This document shows, one piece after another, positions 55,118 to 61,536 of a DNA stretch of 61,536 bases. Both the position numbers and the translations under genes were made by a program. Below the pieces are notes generated by a model. It saw only the letters and a list, made by a program, of their open reading frames with translations, ran no database searches and had not been told where the DNA came from. Position 1 is the stretch's first letter. Every line of letters starts with the position of its first letter. Source of the stretch: Sphingopyxis sp. H115 (GTDB lineage: Bacteria; Pseudomonadota; Alphaproteobacteria; Sphingomonadales; Sphingomonadaceae); NCBI RefSeq assembly GCF_001468465.1, contig NZ_LNSA01000026.1:1-61536 (forward strand), in the 5' to 3' direction.

Positions 55118-55492
55118 ATGAAGATGATCGGTCGGATCGTAGGCGGCGTCCTCGGCAGCGCCATCGGACGGAAGAAGGGCAACCATCCCGTCGCGGGCGC
55201 GGTGATTGGCGCGGGCACATTGTTCGCCGCGCGGCGCCTGTTCCCGCAGCGATACGCCGTACTCGCCGCGACGGTCGCGGGTGCCTATCTCACCAAGAAA
55301 TGGGCTGAACGGTCCGAAGCGCGCAAGGCCGCGGCGGAAGCGCATGCGCTCGACCCCGAACTCGCGAATGCGGGCGTGGTCGATACCTATGCGGGCGCGG
55401 CGGAATTGCCGACCGATGGCGAGACGATCGGCGACGCGCTGCCTCCCGCCATCCCGGTCGACGCAAATGGGCGGAGCGGCGCGCTTCATTGA
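55118..55492 (+). CDS. Glycine-zipper-like small protein of unknown function
   Basis: A 124-residue protein with IGRIVGGVLGSAIGRKKGN and AVIGAGTLFAARRLF (glycine-zipper pattern over residues 4-40), a second hydrophobic stretch (AVLAATVAGAYLTKKWA) and an acidic, Ala-rich C-terminus. No signal peptide. It follows fumC at 33 bases with GGGAAGGAGAG before the ATG. Confidence 0.75.
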   Translation: MKMIGRIVGGVLGSAIGRKKGNHPVAGAVIGAGTLFAARRLFPQRYAVLAATVAGAYLTKKWAERSEARKAAAEAHALDPELANAGVVDTYAGAAELPTDGETIGDALPPAIPVDANGRSGALH

Positions 55493-55548
55493 TCGGCGTT
55501 CCGGGCGATTAACCCGATTCTCACCATGGCCGACTATTGAAGGCGGTC

Positions 55549-55941
55549 ATGGCTTTCAATCCGCCCGGCTTTCGCACGCTCACGCTGATCGCGCTCGGCT
55601 TCGGGCTGCGAACGCTGAGCAAGGCGCTCGAACGCGCGGGAGATCTGGCCGGCGATCCGGGCACGCGTCTGTTCCATCATGTGTCGGCGCTCGTCTTGCT
55701 GATTGCTGCCGTGGCCTGTTTCATCTGGGCCTTGAAACGGATGTTCTTCGCCAGACCGCGCGGGTCGGATGAAAAAACCGCCACCGCCGCGCCCCCGCAA
55801 CCAGTCGGAATCCGTCCCGAAGAGACAAGCTTCGATCCCGACGCGGCGCTTGCTCGCTACATGCGCAACCGGACCGGCGGCAAGCCCGGCGACTTGTCCG
55901 CACCCAAACCATCCGGGGGATTCGGCCGCAAAGGCCTGTAG
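55549..55941 (+). CDS. Small membrane protein of unknown function, 130 residues
   Basis: Two hydrophobic stretches: about 10-20 and a clear helix (about 50-70, ALVLLIAAVACFIWALKRMF in part) followed by a cytoplasmic tail that is Pro/Arg-rich with FDPDAALARYMRNR. This tail motif is shared by many small sphingomonad proteins. ATG at 55549 has GAAGGCGG before it; the in-frame TTG at 55537 is less likely. Confidence 0.7.
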   Translation: MAFNPPGFRTLTLIALGFGLRTLSKALERAGDLAGDPGTRLFHHVSALVLLIAAVACFIWALKRMFFARPRGSDEKTATAAPPQPVGIRPEETSFDPDAALARYMRNRTGGKPGDLSAPKPSGGFGRKGL

Positions 55942-55942
55942 A

Positions 55943-56509
55943 CTATGCGCCGGCCTGCCATTCCTTCACCGCCTCGATCGGCGACACCAGCATCAGTACG
56001 TTGAGCGTCAGATTGTCGCGGATCGTCCAGAGCGTGAAGAGTTCGAAAGCGATCGCAATCGCGACCGTCGCCCACCAGCGCATCCGGCTCGCCGCGAGGA
56101 AGCCGAGGATCATGAAGAGCGCATCGCTCACCGAATTGAGGATCGAATCGCCCGAATAGCCATAGGCCATCGTCACTTCGCGATAACGGTCGATGATGAT
56201 AGGCGAATTTTCGAGGATTTCCCACGCCGCCTCGATCCCGATCGCGAGCGCGAGCGCGACCCATAAAGGCTGGCGCGGGATCAGCCAGCGCGAAAGGCCG
56301 AAGAAAATAAAGCCGTGGATGATGTGACTGAAGCTGTACCAGTCCGACACCTGCTGGCTGTTCTGGTTCGATTGGACCACGCCGTGCCACAGGCTGACCG
56401 TGCCGCACGGACAGATCGGTGGGCGCCCCATCGCGAAAAGGATCGCGGCGAAGGCTGCGAGAAGTCCCGCGGCCACCAGCCAGCCCCGTCTCGAAACCCC
56501 CAGAATCAT
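55943..56509 (-). CDS. DUF2585 (UPF0314) membrane protein
   Basis: A 188-residue protein with five membrane helices. RPPICPCGTVSLWHGVVQSNQ and QVSDWYSFSHIIHGFIFFG, GIEAAWEILENSPIIIDRYR and GYSGDSILNSVSD match the family, conserved in Alphaproteobacteria, function unknown. ATG at 56509 gives the usual length. Stop is 2 bases from the convergent neighbour's. Confidence 0.9.
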   Translation of the reverse strand: MILGVSRRGWLVAAGLLAAFAAILFAMGRPPICPCGTVSLWHGVVQSNQNSQQVSDWYSFSHIIHGFIFFGLSRWLIPRQPLWVALALAIGIEAAWEILENSPIIIDRYREVTMAYGYSGDSILNSVSDALFMILGFLAASRMRWWATVAIAIAFELFTLWTIRDNLTLNVLMLVSPIEAVKEWQAGA

Positions 56510-56559
56510 CGATGCCCCTTCCCGCTTGACCGCGCTCGTCTCACGCGCAATTAGCGCCC

Positions 56560-57222
56560 ATGGCTGAAAGCGTCCACCTGAACCGCCGCGGCGTGTTGTT
56601 CGTCCTCTCCTCGCCATCGGGCGCGGGCAAGACCACTATTTCGCGCATGATGCTCGAGGCTGACAAGGATATCGCCCTCTCGATCTCCGCGACGACGCGG
56701 CCGCCGCGTCCGGGTGAAGTCGACGGCGTCCATTATCATTTCGTCGACACCGAAACCTTCAAGAAGATGGCCGCCGACGGCGAATTTCTCGAATGGGCGC
56801 ATGTCTTCGGGCATCGTTACGGCACGCCGCGCGCGCCGGTCGATGCGCTGCTCGAGGCGGGCAAGGACGTGCTGTTCGATATCGACTGGCAGGGCGCGCA
56901 GCAGCTCTATCAGGAGGCAGGCCCCGACGTCGTGCGCGTCTTCGTGCTGCCGCCGACGATGGAGGAACTCGAACGTCGCCTGCGCGCGCGCAAGACCGAC
57001 AGCGACGAGGTGATCAGCGCGCGCATGGAACGCGCCGCGAACGAGATCAGCCACTGGGACGGCTATGACTATGTCCTGATCAACGACCATGTCGCGGGCT
57101 GTTTCGACGAGGTCATGGCGATTTTGCGTGCCGAGCGACTGAAGCGCCGCCGCCAGATCGGCCTGATCGGCTTTGCGCGCGACCTGATCCGCGCAGTGCC
57201 CGATGCGGACAAGAAGCTCTAG
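56560..57222 (+). CDS. gmk: Guanylate kinase
   Basis: A 220-residue nucleotide kinase making GDP. P-loop SSPSGAGKTT at 17-26, GMP-binding SISATTRPPRPGEVDG and HYHFVD, and lid DIDWQGAQQL follow. The stop and the stop of the opposite-strand thioesterase share a palindromic CTAG. Confidence 0.97.
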   Translation: MAESVHLNRRGVLFVLSSPSGAGKTTISRMMLEADKDIALSISATTRPPRPGEVDGVHYHFVDTETFKKMAADGEFLEWAHVFGHRYGTPRAPVDALLEAGKDVLFDIDWQGAQQLYQEAGPDVVRVFVLPPTMEELERRLRARKTDSDEVISARMERAANEISHWDGYDYVLINDHVAGCFDEVMAILRAERLKRRRQIGLIGFARDLIRAVPDADKKL

Positions 57223-57656
57223 GCCGGCGTCACCAGCTTCGCTTCGAGTTCCGTCACCATGGCCGCTCTCAGCGGCTTCGCCTGCCCGTCGGTGCGGCAC
57301 ACCACCACCGTGTCGCAGGTCGCGATGCAACCGCCATTCTGGAACATTGCCTGCACGATCGTCCAGCTCGAGGTGCCGAGCCGGCCGATACCCGTCGCGA
57401 TCTGTACCGGGTCGGGGAAATTGCCCTCAGCGAGATAGTTGATCTCGACCGCGGCAACCATCGTGCGCTCGTTCGCGGGGCGCTCCTCGAGCGGACGAAC
57501 GTCGCGGTTTAGGAGGACGCGTCCGCTTTCGAACAAGGCGGCGAAGGCCACATTGTTGAGATGACCGTTGATGTCCATGTCCTGGAACCGCGTCTGCAAT
57601 TCCAGGTGGACGGGGTAGCTGGCGGCGTCGAGCCGCCAGCTCTCCGGTTTGGGCAT
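57219..57656 (-). CDS. Hotdog-fold acyl-CoA thioesterase
   Basis: A 145-residue protein. TRFQDMDINGHLNNVAFAALFE has the catalytic-type Asp (QDMDINGH) of 4-hydroxybenzoyl-CoA-thioesterase-like enzymes; VAAVEINYLAEGNFPDPV follows. ATG at 57656 nearly abuts the SDR stop. It should hydrolyse acyl-CoAs in the same degradation run as its upstream neighbours. Confidence 0.88.
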   Translation of the reverse strand: MPKPESWRLDAASYPVHLELQTRFQDMDINGHLNNVAFAALFESGRVLLNRDVRPLEERPANERTMVAAVEINYLAEGNFPDPVQIATGIGRLGTSSWTIVQAMFQNGGCIATCDTVVVCRTDGQAKPLRAAMVTELEAKLVTPA

Positions 57657-57657
57657 A

Positions 57658-58440
57658 TCAGCGCGGGCCCATGCGGATGCCGCCGTCGAGGCGGACGTCC
57701 TCGCCGTTGAAATAGCCATTCTCGATCATGCAAAGCGCGAGATTGGCATATTCTTGCGGATTGCCGAGGCGCTTCGGGTTGAGCACCGAGGCACCCAATG
57801 CATCGCGGACATTCTGCGGCGCGCCGGCGAGCAGCGGGGTATCGAAGATGCCCGGCAGGATCGTGTTGACGCGGATATTTTCCGACGCGAGGTCGCGCGC
57901 GACGGGGAGCGTCATGCCGACGACACCGCCCTTCGACGCCGAATAAGCCGCCTGGCCGATCTGGCCGTCCTCGGCCGCGACGCTCGCGGTGTTGACGATC
58001 GCGCCGCGCTCGCCGTCTTCCATCGGATCGAGCGTCAGCATCCCCGCTGCCGACTTGGCGATGCAGCGGAAGGTGCCGACGAGGTTGATCTGGATGATCC
58101 AGTTGAACGCATCGAGCGGGAAATGCTTGATACTGCCATCTTCCTTCGAGCGGCTGGCGGTCTTGATCGCGTTGCCGGTGCCGGCGCAGTTCACGAGGAT
58201 GCGTTCCTGTCCGATCGCTTCGCGCGCCTTGGCGAAGGCGGCATCGACGCTGGCGTCGTCCGTGACGTTGCATTCACAGAAGACGCCGCCGAGTTCCTCG
58301 GCGATCGCTTTGCCCTTTTCTTCCTGCAGGTCGAAGATCGCGACCTTGACGCCTTTCGACGCGAGCAGGCGCGCGGTGGCGGCGCCGAGGCCCGAGGCGC
58401 CGCCGGTGACGACGGCGGATACGGTGGAATCGAGTTTCAT
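57658..58440 (-). CDS. SDR-family 3-hydroxyacyl-CoA dehydrogenase (HSD10-like)
   Basis: A 260-residue NAD-dependent enzyme. Cofactor motif TGGASGLG at 12-19, NAG-equivalent VNCAG, and catalytic Ser153-Tyr166-Lys170 (TASVAAEDGQ...YSASKGG). The inserted loop around 130-145 is like type II 3-hydroxyacyl-CoA dehydrogenases used for isoleucine and fatty acid breakdown. Located with thiolase and acyl-CoA dehydrogenase genes. Confidence 0.92.
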   Translation of the reverse strand: MKLDSTVSAVVTGGASGLGAATARLLASKGVKVAIFDLQEEKGKAIAEELGGVFCECNVTDDASVDAAFAKAREAIGQERILVNCAGTGNAIKTASRSKEDGSIKHFPLDAFNWIIQINLVGTFRCIAKSAAGMLTLDPMEDGERGAIVNTASVAAEDGQIGQAAYSASKGGVVGMTLPVARDLASENIRVNTILPGIFDTPLLAGAPQNVRDALGASVLNPKRLGNPQEYANLALCMIENGYFNGEDVRLDGGIRMGPR

Positions 58441-58457
58441 GTTGGTCTCCGTTTAAG

Positions 58458-58533
58458 CCCTCCCCTTCAGGGGAGGGTTTGGGTGGGGCATGTTGGGAGG
58501 ATAGGCATAGGGGCCCTCCCGCAAGCGGGAGGG
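58458..58533. repeat. Double-hairpin repeat, family D
   Basis: Two strong adjacent palindromes: CCCTCCCC-TTCA-GGGGAGGG (58458-58477) and CCCTCCCGC-AA-GCGGGAGGG (58514-58533), joined by TTTGGGTGGGG. Between thiolase and SDR genes. Confidence 0.85.
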
Positions 58534-58543
58534 GGGATTCTTA

Positions 58544-59713
58544 TCAAAGCCGCTCGATGATGGTGACGTTGGCTTGGCCGCCACCTTCGCACATCGTTTG
58601 CAGGCCATATTTGCCGCCGGTCGCGTCGAGCACGCCGAGCAAAGTCGCCATCAGCTTGGTTCCCGAAGCGCCGAGCGGGTGGCCGAGCGCGATCGCGCCG
58701 CCGTGCTGGTTGAGCCGCGCGTGATCGCCGCCAAGATATTTGAGCCACGCCAGAGGCACCGGGGCGAATGCCTCGTTCACTTCATAGGCGTCGATGTCCT
58801 CGATCTTCATGCCTGCCTTTTTGAGCGCGCGTTCGGTCGCGAACAGCGGCTCTTCGAGCATGATCACCGGGTCGCCCGCGGTCACCGAGACATGGTGGAT
58901 GCGCGCGCGGGGCGTGAGATTGTGGTCCTTCAGCGCCTGTTCCGAAACGACGAGCGCCGCCGAAGCGCCATCGCAGATTTGTGAGCTGGTCGCGGCGGTG
59001 ATCGAGCCGCCTTCCTGCAGGATCTTGACCCCTGCGATGCCTTCGAGGGTCGCATCGAAACGGATGCCTTCGTCGACGAGGTGCATCTGACGGCCTTCGG
59101 GGGTGTCGATCTCGACCCCGACGATCTCGCGCTTGAAATGGCCGGCTTCGGTCGCGGCCTTGCCGCGGCGATGGCTTTCGAGCGCATAGGCATCGAGGTC
59201 GTCCTTGGTCAGCCCATGCTTCTTGACGATCATCTCGGCGCCCATGAACTGGCTGAACATGATGCCGGGATATTTTTCCTCGAGCCGTTCGGACTTATAA
59301 TGGCCGAGCCCTTCCTTCATGAACAAGGTCGCGACGCTGCCCATGGGCACGCGCGTCATGCTTTCGATGCCGCTCGCCAGCACGATGTCCTGCGTTCCCG
59401 ACATCACCGCCTGCGCGGCGAACTGGATCGCCTGCTGCGACGATCCGCACTGGCGATCGATGGTGACGGCGGGGATCGAGTCGGGCAGCTTCGAAGCGAG
59501 CACCGCATTGCGGCCGACGTCCATCGTCTGCTGGCCGCCCTGCGACACGCAGCCGGTGATGACGTCGTCGATCGCCTTGGTGTCGAAATCGTTGCGGTCG
59601 GCAATCGCGTCGAACACCGCGGCGCCGAGGTCGACGGGGTGGACGCCGGCGAGACGGCCGCCGCGCTTGCCGCCGGCAGTGCGGACGGCGTCGACGATGT
59701 AGGCTGTGGCCAT
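58544..59713 (-). CDS. Acetyl-CoA C-acyltransferase (thiolase)
   Basis: A 389-residue thiolase. Catalytic Cys89 (DRQCGSSQQA), His345 (IALGHPLG) and Cys375 (TMCEGGGQ) are present. The long form of the Cys loop and GTQDIVLASGIESMTRVPMG suggest the beta-oxidation type. Follows the acyl-CoA dehydrogenase gene by 31 bases. Confidence 0.94.
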   Translation of the reverse strand: MATAYIVDAVRTAGGKRGGRLAGVHPVDLGAAVFDAIADRNDFDTKAIDDVITGCVSQGGQQTMDVGRNAVLASKLPDSIPAVTIDRQCGSSQQAIQFAAQAVMSGTQDIVLASGIESMTRVPMGSVATLFMKEGLGHYKSERLEEKYPGIMFSQFMGAEMIVKKHGLTKDDLDAYALESHRRGKAATEAGHFKREIVGVEIDTPEGRQMHLVDEGIRFDATLEGIAGVKILQEGGSITAATSSQICDGASAALVVSEQALKDHNLTPRARIHHVSVTAGDPVIMLEEPLFATERALKKAGMKIEDIDAYEVNEAFAPVPLAWLKYLGGDHARLNQHGGAIALGHPLGASGTKLMATLLGVLDATGGKYGLQTMCEGGGQANVTIIERL

Positions 59714-59744
59714 GGGAGAATTCCTTTCCTGCGATTTCAGACGA

Positions 59745-60899
59745 TCAGAGCTTGCGCCCGATCAGTTCCTTCATGATTTCGTTCGTGCCGCCAAATATCC
59801 GCGTCACGCGCGCGGCGCGCCACGCGCGGGCGATCGGATATTCGTTCATATAACCGGCGCCGCCGAAGAGCTGGAGGCATTTGTCCATGACTTCCCACTG
59901 GAGGTCGGTGTGCCACAGCTTCGCCGCGGCGCCCTCTTCGGGAGTCAGTTCCTTCTTCAAGTGCCGCGCCAGCGCCCAGTCAAGATGCGCCCAGCCGACC
60001 TGCAGCTTCGCCTTGAGGTCCGCCAGCACGAAGCGGCTGTTCTGGAAATCGAGGATCGGCTTGCCGAACGCCTTGCGGTCGCGCGTATATTCGACCGTGT
60101 CGTCGAACGCGCGCTGCGCCGACGCCTGCGCGCTGACTGCGATCGAAAGCCTCTCTTGGGGAAGCTCGCTCATCAGATAGATGAAGCCCTTGCCCTCTTC
60201 GCCGAGGCAGTTGGTGATCGGCACACGGACGTCGTTGAAGAAGAGTTCCGACGTATCGGCCTCGTCCTGCCCGATCTTGTCGAGATTGCGACCGCGCTGG
60301 AACCCTTCGCGCTCGGCCTCGACGAGCACGATCGACACGCCTTTCCACGCGGGTTCGACCTCGGTGTCGGTCTTGACGCAGACGAGGACCAGGTCGGCAT
60401 TCTGGCCATTGGTGATATAGGTTTTCGACCCGTTGATGACATAATGATTGCCATCCTTCTTCGCCGTCGTTCGCATCCCCTGAAGGTCCGAGCCGGTGCC
60501 CGGTTCGGTCATCGCGATCGCGGTGATCACCTCGCCCGACACCATCTTGGGCAGCCAATGCTTCTTCTGCTCTTCGCTGCCGTAGCGGACGATATAGTTG
60601 GTGACGATATCCGACTGGAGCGAAAAGCCCGTCGTGACGCGGCCGTAATAGGCGCTTTCCTCGTCGACGATCGCGTTATAGCCGAAGTCGAGGCCGAGCC
60701 CGCCATATTCTTCGGGAACCGTCGGGCAGAGCAGGCCGAGCTCGCCCGCTTTAGGCCAGATCGCCTTCGGCACGATGCCGTCCTCGGCCCATTGCGCCTG
60801 ATTGGGGGCCACCTCCTTTTCGAGGAACTGGCGGACCGTTGCGCGGAACGCCTCATGATCGTCGGTGTAGGCGGAGCGCGAAAGACTATCGAGCGACAT
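59745..60899 (-). CDS. Acyl-CoA dehydrogenase of a degradation operon
   Basis: A 384-residue ACAD. FAD motif AIAMTEPGTGSDLQGMRTTA, FGKPILDFQNSRFVLADL and the end FGGTNEIMKELIGRKL are typical. The catalytic Glu region is in GGAGYMNEYPIARAWRAARV. ATG at 60899 is preferred over 60950. First gene of a minus-strand run with thiolase, SDR and thioesterase, probably for fatty acid or branched-chain amino acid breakdown. Confidence 0.94.
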   Translation of the reverse strand: MSLDSLSRSAYTDDHEAFRATVRQFLEKEVAPNQAQWAEDGIVPKAIWPKAGELGLLCPTVPEEYGGLGLDFGYNAIVDEESAYYGRVTTGFSLQSDIVTNYIVRYGSEEQKKHWLPKMVSGEVITAIAMTEPGTGSDLQGMRTTAKKDGNHYVINGSKTYITNGQNADLVLVCVKTDTEVEPAWKGVSIVLVEAEREGFQRGRNLDKIGQDEADTSELFFNDVRVPITNCLGEEGKGFIYLMSELPQERLSIAVSAQASAQRAFDDTVEYTRDRKAFGKPILDFQNSRFVLADLKAKLQVGWAHLDWALARHLKKELTPEEGAAAKLWHTDLQWEVMDKCLQLFGGAGYMNEYPIARAWRAARVTRIFGGTNEIMKELIGRKL

Positions 60900-60970
60900 C
60901 TTGTTCCTTTCCCTGAGCGCAGCCGAACCAAGCGGGGGAGCCGGCCGCATCTTTCCCCGCCAAGAGACCT

Positions 60971-60989
60971 TACGTTTACGTCCACGTCA
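60971..60989. promoter_or_regulatory. Triple ACGT operator-like site before the acyl-CoA dehydrogenase
   Basis: TACGTTTACGTCCACGTCA: three ACGT units exactly six bases apart, about 72 bases upstream of the gene start. Similar to MerR-family LiuR-type sites of branched-chain/fatty acid degradation genes, by inference. Confidence 0.5.
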
Positions 60990-61040
60990 AGTGGAAAGAC
61001 GCTACGGCATGAGACTCTTTTGTTGCCGCCTAGTCTTTCC

Positions 61041-61110
61041 TCGCCGTCGCCGACTTGATCCGGGTTCCATCTGCGCAACGCTGTGTGAATGGACCCCGGA
61101 TCCAGTCCGC
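61041..61110. repeat. REP-like palindromic repeat, family A, copy 3
   Basis: Arms gacttgatccggg.ttcca and tggaccccggatccagtcc with a 20-base spacer; flanked by CGCCGTCGC and GCGATGGCG, which also pair. Same unit as 409-473 and 26622-26693. Confidence 0.8.
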
Positions 61111-61201
61111 GATGGCGAAGCAGGAAGCCGCACCCTTTCGTTACGGCCGAATAGGTTTGCAGTCGCTGGGCAGCCCGGCCCCGCCGCGCTAAGACCCCGC
61201 T

Positions 61202-61536
61202 ATGGTCGAATTGCTTCTCGACGCCGGGGCCTTGCTCGGCGAATCGCCCGTCTGGCACGCCGCCGAATCGCGTCTCTATTGGGTCGATATCGACGGCCGC
61301 AAAATTCACCGCACCGATCCTGCTACGGGCGTCGACGAGGTCATGGAACTGGCCGAACAGGTCGGTTGCATCGCGCCGCGCGCCGGAGGCGGGCTGGTCG
61401 CGGCGCTAGAAAACGGTTGCGCGTTGATCGACAAATGGGGCGATACGCCCCGCCCCTTCGGCCCCGCGGTGCTCGCGGACAAGCCCCACCAGCGGTTCAA
61501 CGACGGCCGCGTCGATGCGGCGGGCCGCCTTTGGGT
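61202..61536 (+). CDS. SMP-30/gluconolactonase/regucalcin-like protein, C-terminus cut off
   Basis: A beta-propeller lactonase family protein; 111 codons remain before the window edge. LLLDAGALLGESPVWHAAES and LYWVDIDGRKIHR, then RFNDGRVDAAGRLW, match the SMP-30 metal-binding start (Glu in GESP and Asn in FNDG). It probably hydrolyses a sugar lactone. ATG at 61202 is the first codon of the conserved start. Direction is opposite to the degradation run. Confidence 0.85.
   Translation, partial: MVELLLDAGALLGESPVWHAAESRLYWVDIDGRKIHRTDPATGVDEVMELAEQVGCIAPRAGGGLVAALENGCALIDKWGDTPRPFGPAVLADKPHQRFNDGRVDAAGRLW

Overview
The window is a GC-rich chromosomal segment with densely packed, often stop/start-overlapping genes. 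Gene content and style point to an alphaproteobacterium of the order Sphingomonadales, most like Sphingopyxis or Sphingomonas. The main indications are the hisB-hisH-hisA-hisF group next to an alpha-type sspB and fumC, a TonB-dependent receptor with an alpha-type signal peptide, DUF4402 secreted proteins, glnK-amtB behind a sigma-54 promoter, and several families of intergenic palindromic repeats. I see no rRNA operon, phage, insertion sequence, transposase or CRISPR array. One tRNA (Gln, CTG) is present. Both ends cut a gene.

Layout. 1-3.8 kb: end of an rRNA pseudouridine synthase gene, typA with a strong terminator, an M15-like peptidase and an MTA/SAH nucleosidase. 3.8-9.2 kb: a plus-strand membrane-stress-like run of an SBF-like transporter, TelA, an XpaC-like protein, YqiJ and a YqiK flotillin. 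9.2-10.7 kb: a coupled minus-strand ECF sigma operon. 11.2-20 kb: tRNA-Gln, ferredoxin-NADP reductase, DoxX, dipeptidase, acyl-CoA dehydrogenase, a PadR/HAAS pair opposite a haem-reductase-like membrane protein, and an ArsR regulator opposite a fatty acid desaturase, amidohydrolase and GlsB. 20-26.6 kb: AAA ATPase, nadB, ABC ATPase, two DUF4402 proteins around a zinc-finger gene, and tldD. 26.8-30.7 kb: small secreted and soluble proteins. 30.9-35.3 kb: nitrogen control (glnK-amtB) and a TonB receptor. 35.5-43.5 kb: VOC protein, regulator, GMC oxidoreductase, a coupled sterol-desaturase operon, and a Leu/Val-type dehydrogenase with an ACT-like small protein opposite an Lrp regulator, then trmB. 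43.6-56.5 kb: metK, lnt, a KAS III-like synthase, chaA, the histidine genes, sspB, fumC. 56.5-61.5 kb: gmk, a thioesterase-SDR-thiolase-acyl-CoA dehydrogenase run for fatty acid or branched-chain degradation, and the start of an SMP-30 protein.

Most of the window is core metabolism. The parts that deserve attention are the TelA-XpaC-YqiJ-YqiK locus, the coupled sterol-desaturase operon, the dehydrogenase/ACT pair, several strong operator-like palindromes, a candidate small RNA at about 35.4 kb, and at least four kinds of dispersed hairpin repeats. One repeat supplies the start codon of the next gene and another sits inside the his operon. Functions are inferred from recognisable motifs by reading only; no database search was run.
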